A stretch of DNA of 64,000 bases from Pogonophryne albipinna (lineage: Eukaryota; Chordata; Actinopteri; Perciformes; Artedidraconidae). The DNA lies in the NCBI GenBank assembly GCA_028583405.1, contig CM053256.1, forward strand, positions 6,965,527 through 7,029,526, given 5' to 3'. The notes beneath the pieces are model-generated. The model searched no databases, was not told where the DNA came from, and saw only the letters and a list, made by a program, of their open reading frames with translations. Every line of letters begins with the position of its first letter. The stretch's first letter is position 1. A program made the translations under genes and the position numbers. Shown here piece after piece: positions 10,747 through 23,500 of the stretch.

Positions 10747-13109
10747 CCGAGCTTTAATGAAACACAGAGACCCAGACGTAATAGTACTGCATCATATTAT
10801 TTTCGAATCAATACATTTTCAATTTATGATCTTTTTTTTTTTTTATAACCATTTTTCCTCCTGGTCTCTCGCGCCCCCCCCCCTGGCATACCTCTGCGCC
10901 CCCCACTTTGAGAACCACTGAGTTAAAGGAAAAAATTGATACCCCTCTCAACAATAACAATCATCTGCTCTAGTGTCAATTTCTTTCAAATATGCGCATT
11001 TCCCAAAATGTCAAAGTATTCCTCTTAAATAACAGCCTTTTTTTTCTGATATGTGTGATTTGATGGTTCTGTGTTTTTTATTTTTCCAGAGGTACTGGGC
11101 GCTGGCTGACAGACGTGTCTCCTCTGATCCCCCTGCTGGACGGCAACAGGTGTACCCTCACCATGAAGACGGTGTGGTGGGCGATGCCGTGGATCGCCTC
11201 CCTCAACCTGAGGTTGAGTGTCAGCAACAAGACAGGTAGAAAGTGTCATAACACAGTGAACTTTTTAATTTTTGCTCAATCTGAGGAGTACAGAATTGTT
11301 TTTCTCACAGGATGTGGTTAGTGCAAACAGTTAGAAAAAATTAGACCAGGTCAGATTTGGGCATTTCTACTGAAGGAAGCATTTGTTACTCATGATTTGT
11401 TTCAGGAACATCAAAAATCCAAAAGATCCAATATCTTGGGCTAAAACTATGTGCATCTCGCACCCTCGTTGTCAGAACTAACACCAGCTATGTGTTTTTT
11501 TAACACCAAACTATCAGCTCAGAGAATATTTCATGCTCAGATCTCAACCCTCCCACTGTGACAATGGAGAGCTGCCTTCTGACATAAAATCATCACAGAG
11601 CACTTTGTATCCATTTTCTCTCTCTGCTGGATCTTTCAAAAGTAGAGCGCAGGAATCTCTCTGCAGGAAGGAACAGTCTGTTACTGGAAGATGTCTGGAT
11701 AAAAGTGACAAACTTAGTTCCTGGAAATACTTTGACTCAGCTTCCTTAAAAACAGAGTGCAGCCTGTATGTTTAGGACACGTGATGTTTTGACAGGAGTC
11801 TATTGGGCATGATTAGATAATTAGATTTTAGATTATGAATTTATTTATTTTTTAATTAAATTTGGTAAGATGCACATTTTATGCCCAAAAACATATTTCA
11901 GCACTTTACTTGTTTTAACTGTTTACATCGCAAACAAAAATTGTGTATTTACTGACTTTTGTTTTTGGACAGCATGAGTTATTAGTAACTTGGCAGATTC
12001 AGAGTAATACAAATGTTGTCAATAAATAAATCATCATCAAAATATATTAATTTTGATAAAGATAAGACTTTGATGATTCCTTTGTGAAATTCACAAGCTA
12101 CCTATGCCAGCACAACACCAACCAAAAAACCTTACCAAAATATACACCTACTCTTCTTTAAAGTATATTTGGATGCTTATTATTTAATCTTGAATAAAGG
12201 AATGTTACTTGTAAAAGAGTATTTCTTTACTCTGTGGTTTTGCTAGATCAATACTTTATCACCTCCTAGTATTTTGTAAACATTTTAATTAAATGCAAAG
12301 CATTTTGTGTTGCAGATTATCGTGTAGAGACACTCCGCCCATTCAGAGTTATGGCACTGTACAATGGGGGAACCTTTGACAAAAACTACAACAAAAGATT
12401 TAAGCCAACCAAAGTGCACATCCCGGCATCAACCAAAAAGGTAACAGATCTGATGCCGATCATTATTAACTATTTAAATATTTCCTGTCCGTCAGCTGCT
12501 GTGTGTCTGTCCTCAGGTGGAGTTATACGCCATCATCACAGCTCACGGCTACGATGACAACCACTGTGGAGAATTTTGCGTCACCTCCCACAACTTCTTG
12601 ATCAACAATGTTTTTAACAACACTCTCATATTCGATTCTGCTGGTAAGGAATATTTTAAGGAACATTTACTGAAGGTAGTTGACAAACTATCTTACTTTG
12701 AGTTCCATTTAAATTAATTTATTGTCCTTTTTCATATCTGTTTGGTGGGGAACCATTAGGATCACCTTTGGGCTGCACCCTGAGAGTGAAAGAGGGCGCG
12801 GTACCAAACGAGCACGGCACATGGCTGTACGGACGAGGAGGATGGTGTGATGGACTGCAGGTCGACCCCTGGAGGACGGATATCACCACACAGGTACGGC
12901 TCTTGATAACAAAAAAAATGAACCGCTGATTCTGTATATATTTACTGAGTGTGTGTAACCTCATTGTTTCTGTCCTCTTTCAGCTGAACATGAGCGAGTT
13001 TAATTCAAACACGATTGTCTACTTTGGCTTGTTCGAAGGAAAGGATCCTAATCCATCTCAGGATCCTGGATACATCATCATGTCTTCTCTTCTTGTCTTT
13101 TACAAATGA
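977..13109 (+). CDS. Secreted PNGase F-like protein with PA segment (12 exons, 671 aa)
   Basis: Coding exons: 977-1425, 2043-2182, 2486-2661, 3296-3456, 3780-3920, 4405-4526, 4912-5080, 11090-11235, 12316-12440, 12517-12643, 12760-12893, 12984-13109. They sum to 2,016 nt in one frame ending in TGA. The ATG at 977 has a good context (A at -3, G at +4) and opens a hydrophobic signal peptide (LWLVAVVLTAHVSEA). Exons 3-4 resemble a PA domain (GCSFFTK, then SGVLVYTLPG). Exons 7-12 resemble the two jelly-roll domains of peptide-N-glycosidase F: a WDH motif (residues about 350) at the place of the bacterial Trp-Asp-Arg catalytic triplet, GRWLTDVSPL, and HCGEFC, a candidate for the second acidic catalytic residue. 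Members of that family cut the GlcNAc-Asn bond of N-glycoproteins; activity here is inferred. Several Asn-X-Ser/Thr sites fit the secretory route. Intron 7 uses a GC donor (5081) and is swollen by transposons. Convergent with col28a1. Confidence 0.85.
5674..5880 (-). repeat. 3' LTR of the Gypsy element
   Basis: Read on the minus strand it begins TGTGGTGACAGTTACGGGAC directly after a G-rich polypurine tract. It shares about 165 bp with 9628-9792. It differs from that copy by a short block at about 5732-5758 (a palindrome-like ACTTTATTA/TAATAAAGT) and in its outer end. The last codons of the integrase frame run into it. Confidence 0.75.
7570..9272. mobile_element. TIR DNA element nested in the Gypsy RT, no transposase
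   Basis: Ends match as inverted repeats: GCCCCTTTCACACC at 7570 and the complement of GGTGTGAAAGCCGC at 9258-9271. The match continues more loosely inward (AGCTCCGGCTCGGAGCTGGA versus AGCTCCGAGCTAGAGC). Flanks share TGAT (7566-7569 and 9273-9276). There is no transposase frame inside, so it is non-autonomous; I cannot assign a superfamily. It contains a second nested element (7823-8411). Confidence 0.65.
7823..8411. mobile_element. hAT-like MITE nested inside the TIR element
   Basis: Typical fish MITE ends: GGGCTGCACGATTTTGGG on the left and, on the right, the complement of GGGCTGAACGATTAATCG, with ATTGCGATT/AATCGCGATT subterminal repeats. About 590 bp, no coding capacity. Third level of nesting (Gypsy, TIR element, MITE). 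Confidence 0.7.
9628..9792 (-). repeat. 5' LTR (remnant) of the Gypsy element
   Basis: Near-identical to most of 5709-5880, including the TGTGGTGACAG start on the minus strand, followed on the plus strand by ATATA, the matching target duplication. The inner end fades into pol sequence without a primer binding site, so the interior next to this LTR has been deleted. Confidence 0.7.
9849..10920. mobile_element. Non-autonomous hAT element with perfect 8-bp TSD
   Basis: Left end CAGTGGTTCTCAAACTTTTT, right end CTTTGAGAACCACTG, flanked on both sides by AGTTAAAG (9841-9848 and 10921-10928). Both the TIR and the TSD length are diagnostic of hAT transposons. The interior has no transposase frame and carries poly-A, C-rich tracts and a long CA microsatellite. 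A further CAGTGGCGACGCCAG end-like motif at about 9937 suggests a second hAT copy inside. Confidence 0.85.
10671..10743. repeat. (AC)n microsatellite
   Basis: Uninterrupted CA dinucleotide run of about 70 bp inside the hAT element. It creates a spurious His-Thr open frame. Confidence 0.95.
11236..12315. other. Intron 8 of the PNGase F-like gene
   Basis: AT-rich intron from GTAGAA to TTGCAG. No coding exon, repeat family or RNA gene recognised. Confidence 0.6.
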
Positions 13110-14576
13110 TGCCAATCTGGAAAACTTCAAATAATGAATGTAACACTGAATGTACTATCAAAGTCAAATATAGAAAGTATTTTTCCATGGTTTTTATTAC
13201 TGTATCCATTACTTTGACTCTGGTTTTATTAACTTGCTGGACCGGAGGTTATCGAGAGGCTTTCAAATGATAAAAACAGCGCTCATGGAAAATATCACCT
13301 ACCAAGCTCTCGCCCAGCCCGGTCATTCCATTTGCATTTTATCTCAAGACGTAACCCCAAGTCACCACCAAGAAGCCTTGCAGCTGAGTAGGCACTCCAT
13401 GTGCTTGTTATGCTTTAAGCTGAAGATGCATTGTTCTGAGAGCAGCCGCCTCTCCTCACTAATTACATGTAATCATGTCCAACTTGAAAGTTTGAGGTGA
13501 TTTAAGTGTTTCTCAGTCATCTTCCTGCTGTTTTGTTCTTTTATTTTACGGTTCTGAACCGATTTGTGTAGCGAGGGTGGGCCAACTGCAGATATGTAAT
13601 GTTTAAAAAGCAGGTTTATATCGCAAGAAAATTAATGAGAATCACATTTGAATTGGTGTTGTTTAATTTGATCATTTGCATTGAAAGACTGAATCGGAGA
13701 TCATTTAAAATGTAATTTATTAGTTAGTAGCTCACAGTTTAAGTTATATATTAAAAAATATAGAGAATGCGGAAATATATAGAGAAATACATTTTGTGAG
13801 GATTAAATACATTTGTTCCCCAAAGTATTAGATTCCGTTTGAAGTGTAGTGAACTTCAGATCCAAACTAATGTGTTCAATGACAAATTATGCTATTCAGA
13901 TTCAGTTTTCCAATGCAATTATTCAAGTTAAACAATACAAACAATGTGATCAAATTCACATTGAAACATTTTCTTAGTTGCATGTCCAAATACAATCATG
14001 TAGATTGTAGGTATGCTTCACCTTGCGTTTATTTAGGTCCAGAACAACTAAAACGAAAGATAAGTCTACCTTCAGTGCATGACATAAGTTTATTTGCTTA
14101 AGTTTTTTCATGAATCACATTTCACAGTATTAAAAACAAACAAATACAATAAACTCACAACATTAAGTAACAAATACATCATTGCAACATACAAAATGGT
14201 TACTTTTTCTAAATAGAAAGGTTAGTGGTTACAAAGTTTAATTTCAGCAGAACTCTTCCACAGTATGCAAGTAACATCACAGGCATTCTTTTCTCTGTAT
14301 TAGCTTAGTTTACAAAATGAATACACACATCTCTCAGACCAAAAGGAAAAAACACATTTAAGAGTATCGTACTGAAAAATGTAGAACTTCAATCAACATT
14401 TTGGGCTAATTAGGTTTAATGATGCATCTTTTATAAAGAATGGTGTTTATCTTCTCGATCAAGGTCGAAGTAGCTACAAGAAGAATACTAAGGCGCTGAC
14501 TTTGAAGTGATCCTCATGGCGAAGGCAACTGTGGAGGACAGAAGGTTTTATTTGTGACTGGTGATACATGGGGATG
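13110..14576. other. Convergent intergenic spacer / 3' UTRs
   Basis: Lies between the stop codons of two genes read toward each other. Mostly AT-rich, without a convincing frame. Candidate poly(A) signals: ATTAAA at 13802-13807 for the plus-strand gene, and AATAAA on the minus strand at 14552-14547, only about 25 nt past the col28a1 stop. Neither is certain. Confidence 0.5.
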
Positions 14577-17500
14577 TTAGACTTTGGCGCAGGTTTCTCT
14601 GCAGCCCTTCTCAGTCTCAAACTGGTTTCTGTTTCCTGAACAGCCTCCGAACCAGAATTGAGCGCAGGAATTAGCTATGGGGTCGTAGTACCACTTCACC
14701 ACGTAGTCCCGGCACGGCCCTGGATCCAGCGTCTGGTTGCAGCCCTCAGCTAGACAACAAAAAGAAGAAGCGGACATTTTAAGTAGACTTAAACATTATT
14801 TAGCCATGCAAAGTGTAGTGGGTTAGCAGGCAAACATTTTGACTAAATATTTATATACAAAGTAAAACTTGAAATTAGTTTTACAGGTATAATGTTTAGA
14901 CAAATTAAACATTTTTCCAGATAGTTTTGCAAGAAGAAATGTCTTCAAGCAATAGTTTTTGAGATATTTGACTTAAAACTACCACTTCCTTTACTGCCAC
15001 AAATGTTAGAGGATCTCCGAGTCAGTATGATTCATCCTCTGGGGACCATTAATGTCCGTGCAAATCAATCTACTTCGAGGAGATGCTGAGATATTTTAGT
15101 CTGGACCAAACCAAAAGACTGACATCACCACATCTCGAGCCTCACTGCTAGCAAGGCTTATTTTAAATGTGTGAGCGGCTACTACAAAAACATGTAAGTA
15201 ACACTTTTTAGATACAATTCAAAAATTGTATTTTTTTTTATTACAGATCATTTCGGTTTATCACTTTCATGTAGATATTTGAAATGTTGACTTATCTTTT
15301 CCAAGCTAAGATAACTAGCTCCCAACTGCTATACATACAGCTACATAATAACAAGCTTCTCATCTAACGTTTTGTGAGGATAAAAGGTTAAACTATTCCT
15401 TACATTTTTGCATACTTTTGTGTTTTGAACCTTTCTTATTTCAGACGCTTGGACATTACCATTTTACGACTTGATTTGTATAACATTTGAACCTTTTATT
15501 TCTTCATTCTCTAATCTCTTCAGCAGTTACCAGGTATGTTGGTTTCAGAAAGCAGCAGTGGAGTAGTTGCAAGGGTACTAGTAAACCGGGGTGGTGTCAT
15601 CAGACTTGGACCTGCCGGCCCGATAACTCCCGTCATCACCACACGTTTGGGGTCCTTCATGTCAAACTGTGGGAAGGACTCAGTGACGGGTCTGAAAGGA
15701 TCCATGTCAAAGAATGGCCATCTATGAATCTCTGAGGAGCTTCTGTCGTCTGTCTTTGGTCTCTGTGGAGTGATGGGTTCTCCGTCGGGTTGTGGCGCTG
15801 GAAGGCCGGGCTGTAACAGTAACGTTTTAAACCTTTATTTATCCAGGTAAGATAATACAATCATGATGTTATAACACCTGAGACGGTTCCATTTACTATA
15901 TGAAAACCCTGAGACGTACCTAGACGATTTACTGAAAAGTTACCAAATGAATCCTGAGGGGTTCATAATGCCCAAACTAAAATTGTAATCATTCAATAGT
16001 TCTAGATACATTTAACTCAAACCACAATGTCCACCTCATTATAGAGCTAGAGGAAAAGTCAGAGAATCACTAAATTCATTAGGATTCATCTTCTGGGGAC
16101 AATGAATTTAGGTAACAACTTTCTGCCTATTTCTGTCTGTTTAGTAAATATTTAGCTTTAATTAGATGAATAAAGATTTTTGCTGCTTTTGGCACCAGAA
16201 GAAAAGTAAAGGGATCACTAAAGTCATCAAGATGTATCCTCTGGGAACAATGAACGTCTTTATAAAAAGTAATGACCGACTTCCTAATTGTTCCCATTGA
16301 TACACTAAACTGTTGTTACACAGTAGATAAAAACATTTACTGATTTATTCTCCTCACCACTATCCGAACCCTCCTGAAGTCTCCTGTGAAGGTGGGCGTG
16401 TCAGTATCCGTCCTGTATGGAGGTTCACGAACATTATCGGATAAATCGGGAATTCCTGGAGACAGTCTGGAACTCGGGACAGAGCTGAACAAATGCCTTT
16501 CCCCGTCGTCCTCACAGATCTGACTCAGTAGTTCTCTCTCCAGAGCTTTAGGATCAAAAGACCAAAAAAGTAAATATGAAGTCATTTACTCCTCTGTACT
16601 TACAGCCATAGAAGTCATAATGACTGAGCATCATGGTGTTAGTTTTCGCAGACTCAAGTTATTGAACAAAATGTGGACTATTTGCTCTAGTTTTGAACCA
16701 TCTGCAGTTTACTTTAATACCAGATATATAGCACAGATGTTTCCTGCCCTCTTAGTTGAGAGGGAGCTGGAAGAGACAATTGAGTGAGATTCAACTCGTT
16801 TGAGCACTTTTCCACTTTAAAACATTTTTTTAACAAATCACTCAGGCAAATTCCTTGCATGTGTTCTTTGTAGACCTATGGTTCTAATTTGATAACATGG
16901 ATTGCTTACCATGAAGTGTTTTGAATTCATTGATCAGGTACACGTGGTTGCTGTCGGGGTCAGAGGCCATGAGATTGATCTCCTTTTTGAACTCCTCATA
17001 CAGAGGATCGCTCTCATTCACCAAGCCGATCACAAACATCTCGATGTCACTCCCATGAGCTTCTGATACCGCACTCTTCAGACTGACTTTGTCTCTTTTA
17101 TCGGCCTGCCCGTCGGTGATGATGATGGCCATCTTCCTCACACCTGCCCGCGCACCCTTGAACACCTGGTTGGCCTGTTTAATGGCACTACCTGTGAACG
17201 TCCCCTCGCCCAGGTAGGTCATGGAGCGCACCGCAGACTTGATCTCATCACGAGTGGCTTCCTGTCTGAGGCTGACCACCACCATGTTGATGTGGCTGTA
17301 GACGACAACACCCACCCGTGTGGTGTCCCGGCTGACAGAGGCTCGGTCGATTAGGGAGTTTACAAAGTCTTTGACCAGGTTGAAGTTGTCAGGGCCCACA
17401 CTCTCAGAGCTGTCGATCACAAAAATCAGCTCCAAGGGGGTTTTGCGGCATGTAACTCCACAACCTAATGAAACAGCGACAGGTTATAGACACGTAGACA

Positions 17501-20500
17501 TACTGTAAAGGATTGACAACAATTCAGCTTCTGATTACTTACTGCATATGGATCTCACGATTTTGATGATATATTCCCTCTGTGAAAGAAAGAAAGTGCA
17601 ATACTTGTAATACAAACTTAATTGTCTCTGAGTTACAGTAAAGACATTAGCTTCTTCTTGCTTTCACCTTTTTAATGTAAGGATGTTTGAATCGTAATCC
17701 GTTGGAAAATAATTTAGACCACCTTCAAACATCCATTCATTTTTTACGCTTATCCAGAGTTGGGTTGCGGTGGCAGCAGGCTAAGCTAATTAGTCCAGTC
17801 GTCCACTTTCACTTCACAAACCAGATAATATATAAAAACCATTCAGCATGTTCTGGGTCTACCCCGGGTTCTACTACCAGTTTGGCATGCCTGTAAAATC
17901 TCAAAAGGAAGGCGACCACAAGTCATAAGTTCTGATAAGCATGCATGATACGTTTCCAGAACCACCTCAACCAGCTTCTTTTTACTTTATGCTTCCTTCA
18001 AATGTCTGATCCCCTGTCTTACCTCAATAATATGCCTACTACCCTCAGAGACCCTTCAACTTCAAATGAGTATCCCCTAATATTGTGTATTCTATAAAAT
18101 AAATGGCGAAGACTCGTCCATGTTCATCGGATGTGGATATGAACACTTTCAAATAAAAATACACTAACCTTAACCCTGTATACACACATTACCTAAAACC
18201 AGATGGTTGACATGTATGGCTCCGTTTGAAAAGAAACAACACAAAGCTATGTCCCGATATTCTTCAATGAGTGGTGCACTTTACTTACTGTAAGTCCAGG
18301 ATCTCCCTTTTGTCCAGTTCTACCCTGTGATTTCAAAAAGATTGAAATTTTTTAGCTGTTCACATATTGAGTAATTTCACGAAGGCTCAAATCTTTTTAG
18401 GAATCTGATCCCAGTACCATAGGTCCACTGACTCCGTGCTCTCCAGGTCCTCCTCCGTCTCCCCTGGTGCCTTTCTCACCTCTGAACCCTCGATCCCCCT
18501 GCAAGAGGAAAGACACATTATCTTGAATCACACAGTAGGGCTGTGATAGAAAGGGATATCCCATCCTGTCAACAGCATGTTGTATGCTTTCTGTATGCAT
18601 CTTACTAGATATATTTTTCTAAGTGATGCAGTTTTGTTTCCCATTTGTTTGAAGCCTCTCAAATAACACGTTTAGTTTTAATTTCATGCAGATTTTCATC
18701 TTTGCTACTGTCACTTTGTGTGTTCATAATACAGTTGCTGACATTATATTGTTACCTTGTCCCCCTGCAGACCTTGTCCAGGAGGACCTCTGGGTCCAGC
18801 GATCCCATGAAATCCAGTCTCCCCCTGCAGAAAGAGAGAGATAGTCAGTGTCAAGGAGAACTCATGTATCGAGTCAAATTGAACTAAAGGAAAGTTTATT
18901 CTTCTTTTAAGCACATGAGCCTGGTTTCCTAGACTTAATGGGTTTCTACTAAACGAGGCAGCAAAGAAAATACATTCCCATTCATAAACGTAACTTAATA
19001 CAGCTAGGTGATAATCAAACATTTAACGTCTGGTAACTGAACATGTTACCTTTTCTCCTTGGATGCCCTCTCCAGGTAACCCCTGTGCACCAGGCGGTCC
19101 CCTTTGGCCAACTGAACCCTGCAAAAATAAAACAACTGTGTCTCTCTGTATTTAAAGGGTAATATAATCACATGCAATCCATTATTTTGAACAGGACAGA
19201 TTACCTTGGGACCAATTAGGGTAATTCCTGGGGGTCCAGTGGGTCCAGGAGGGCCAGACAAGCCTCTATCTCCCTGAACAGAAAATTGATTGATAACATT
19301 TATAGATATCTTTCAATAATCACAGCAATCTAATCTCAGACAAATGGAAAAGAAAACTTGCTTGGAAAATATCAGGCTCATACATTTATGAGTAAAACTT
19401 TTCCAAAATGTATCTTTTGACCCCACTCATGTCACAATATTTGTTGTAATGCATAAAACAAGATCTTTATAAACTCAGCAAAAAAGTTAAAAGCTAAACT
19501 AGTACGACTGTGAATAAAATACCATACCAGTATGTCAAGAGAATTTGTATAACAGAAATTAACGATAATGTAATTAATGACCTATTTTATGTTTTTTACT
19601 GAGATGAATCGTTACCTTTGGTCCAGGTAGACCTACGCCATCTGATCCGGTCTCTCCTGTCAGACCAAGGGGCCCCGGAAGTCCCTTAATAAGATATTGT
19701 GTAAAATAAATTAAATATTGCTGAGTGTAAAGTGTTAAAAGAGGGACTGTGGTGTGTTGATACTCACTGGAGGGCCGGGGTAACCGTCACCTTTAAGTCC
19801 AGGTATCCCAGCAGGCCCTGCAGGCCCTTTGTCCCCCTACAAACCAAACGGTGCCACTGTTATATTTATACTTTTCTTAAGAGGATCAGTGAAGGAAACC
19901 TGAACTCACCTTGGGTCCAGGGAAACCCCTTCCCGTCTCTCCCACAGCTCCAGCTGGACCACGTAGTCCCGGTTCTCCCTGAAATAACCAGAGGTAGATT
20001 GAATTGATCAAAGCTGTTGACAGTTACAGTTGTAGATATCTTGAATCAGAACTTGCCATGTTTACAGTATTGTTGTTTCACATTTAAATAAATTACTTAC
20101 TTTGTGGAACTATGGGCCAAAAGATACAAAACTAACACCCAAGAGCTATACGAATTGTTCTTCTATCACAAACTAAACAACATACTGTTTATTTATTCAA
20201 TGCAATAGATAAACAGTACGTAGAATTTAGGGGAATATAATGTAATGAACAGATTTTTTACATTAAACAAAATAAGGTGGTAAGCACCTAAAACTGAGGT
20301 TTTGTATATGTGTAGGATTATTATTGTATACAAGTTTAGAACACTTTATACAATAATAATGTATGCCCCTTTGGTTGTGAAGCCTAATAAAAGGTTTTGT
20401 GTGGAAAAAAAGAAAGGTATATAAACCTGAGGCACTACAGAGTTTTGGTCAACATGTGTTCCCTTTAATTACATTTCTATTTGTTATTAGAGTATTCCTT

Positions 20501-23500
20501 TCGTGAAATGTGTTAAAGACCAACATTTATTTCTACTCTTACTCTTACAGCAGCTGTTTGTTTGCACCACATAGACTTTACCTTCTCTCCAGCTACACCC
20601 CTCCCTGGTGGTCCTGTTGCCCCCGGTGGCCCCATCTTTCCGGGTTCCCCCTAAAAAGGAAACATTTGACTTGAAATTGACGAGGGAACATGGGAATCAG
20701 ACATGCAGTCAATATATGGTATTTACTGCTTTGTATTATAATCTATACATCATATATATATGATTTAATTTGTTGATCATATTTTGTAATTATGATCAAC
20801 ATTGCTCGAGTAACATTCTTTAAATAAATGTTTTTCGAGCAAAACATACAATGTTTCCCTCTGAAAAGTTACTAGAAAGCAGCTGAAAATATAAATATTA
20901 CATACAGTACAATGTACAAGGTGTCAACATTGAACTTGGGTGAACTTACTTCTTGCCACTGTATGTTTTCACTTATTGTAAGACATGTGGCAGCATCATT
21001 CGAAATTTGTAACACTATTTAAAAATGTTACAAGACATTTTATTTATTATTCTTACCTTTGACCCCATTGGCCCCACAGGACCGACTGCACCTGGCAGTC
21101 CTCTGCTCCCTCTGTCCCCTCTGTCCCCCTGCCAAAATAACTCAAAATCATCAACTTTGAGTTAAGCTTTAGGTGATCATATCATTTAAGATCGTTGAAT
21201 CATAATATCTGTAAATCACAGAAAAACGTTCTATACATATCAACTGTGATTCTGTTACCTTCCCTCCAGGAGTGCCTTTACCAGGAGCCCCGTCAGGTCC
21301 CCTGGGCCCCGGTAACCCAACGTCCCCCTGCCGTCATTTAGAAACAGACAATGAAGCAAAGACTGGTAAGAAATATTGATATATTATGTAGGCCTATGTG
21401 CACAAGAGAAAACATGTTTAGGTTTAATGTCACCTTTTGTCCTGGGGCTCCATCCTCTGCTGGCTCACCTGGTATACCTGGTGGCCCCTCGGACCCCGGG
21501 TCACCCTGAGAGAGGAAGGGGAGGAGCAAGTGCATTTGAGGATATGGAACAAAAGTATGAAAGCAATATTAAAATGACCAGTTTATTTAGAAAGTCACTT
21601 TTGGATAACATTGGACCGGGCTTAGCTCTAGCTTCGTATTGTATTAAGCAAACACATATAAAAGTGGAATCAATCTTCCTGTCTAACTCTGAGCAAGAAC
21701 GCATATTAAAAAAAATGGCACACTGGCATATACGGTACTGTATAGAATGATGAGAAAGTAGTGCGGTACATTTTAGAGGACTTACTTTGGGTCCTGGTTG
21801 TCCAACACCTCGTTCACCTGTCAGTCCAGGCTCACCTGGGAGTCCCTGATTCCCCTGAAAACAACCCGGGACAATGTATTCAACAAAATATTCACAAATT
21901 GCATTATGAAATTCGCCTGCATTTGATTGACAAGCCAGCTGGGAGTCGCAGGCATATTTATTAGATAAAATATTCAAAACGATTTAGATGCAATCAGGAG
22001 GGAAAATCAGCAACATGTCAATCACAATTAACATCTGAGTTTCTGTTTCTGAAACGTTATAGTCGTTCAAGGAGGGCCCCCCCCCCTCGTTTTGTCTTAC
22101 CTTTGTTCCTGTTATTCCGATACCTTGAGCTCCTCTGGGGCCTGCATGTCCAACTGGGCCTTGATCCCCCTGCATTTAATAGTATGTCAATATTATTACT
22201 GAAAGTATGAAAAGTCAAGGTATTCACTGAAATATCCCCTGATACTGTCCAGTATAACCATGCTTCTCTCAAAAGAGATGCAGACAAAAACAGCCCTGTT
22301 TTCGGCTTTGAGACAATGCATTTTCAAGCTGATCTAAAAGTTTTCTAATCAGTTTTTTTAATTTAAAGGTGTGAATTCTTTTATTTACCTAACAGTTTGA
22401 CATGCATTAATGTAACTAGTACCTTTTCTCCTTGATTTCCTAAACCAGGAGCACCAACTGGACCTGGAAACCCAGACGGCCCGTAACCTCCCTGAAAAAA
22501 GATGATTATATTCAAGAGATGCAGTGATATGAGACCTGGGTGAGTACTCGAAGTATAGTTAATGTTGCAGGATCCGCATAAATTTTCATTACGTTGAGTA
22601 AACAAATAAGACATTTATACCTTGTCGCCTTTAACCCCAATGCCAGCAAGCCCACGATTTCCTCTGGGACCCTCATATCCTCGATCCCCCTGAAACAAAA
22701 GTTTGAAAATGTGACGTACTGTAGACACAATCTTCCATAAGCTTCACACATGTGCAGCATGTTTCATATGTGACGTTGTGAAAAATTCCTAAGCAATTAC
22801 ACAATGTTTTTCAGCAATCAGTGACACGTGTTCTGGTTGTGATTTATGTAATTCATTCTCTTTTGCTATGCACCTGCAATAAATATAAAGAGATGCAACT
22901 GCACAGAGGTTATAGCGTTCCTTCACTCCCATTTCAAAATGCAGAATGATACCGTCTATTTCAACCCCTCTTCTGAATAAAAGAAGACATAATAAAAATA
23001 CCATAAAAAAAATATGAAAAAGCAATTATAGTACACATACAAAGTATTATATACTAATAAAGATAACTACTGACCATAACCTTTTTGCAGGAATGTGCCT
23101 TGGTATTTTGTCGCATAAAAGTCAATATGAACAAAATGAAATCAAGAATCATAAATATCAAAAAGATGGAAAACTTAAAACATATATCTTAAAATGTATC
23201 CGTTTTAAAATAGAAAAAGCTGTGCAGTGTTTAAAATGAAGAGGATGGAATGTGTTAAACATATTAAGTAAAGAATATTCAATTATTTACAACCAAATCA
23301 TTTGCATGAATTCAAGCACTGTATGGTGGGCCCCTTTAACTCAATGTAACCATTACTTCAAATGTTGCTTCAAATTGCAGTAGATAGTAAGAATGACAAG
23401 TATGTCCTATCTGCACATTATTGAGAACCATTGGTTCGGTCAATACATGGTTTAAAACTTAACCCACCTTCGGCCCTGGAAGCCCCTCGCCCGTTGGTCC

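Noticed and set aside
10556..10921. 121-codon frame with a His-Thr run
   Set aside because: Produced by the CA microsatellite inside a non-coding hAT element.
22789..23100. Possible missing collagen exon in the long gap between 22689 and 23468
   Set aside because: No Gly-X-Y stretch bounded by splice sites; neighbouring exons are already in phase.
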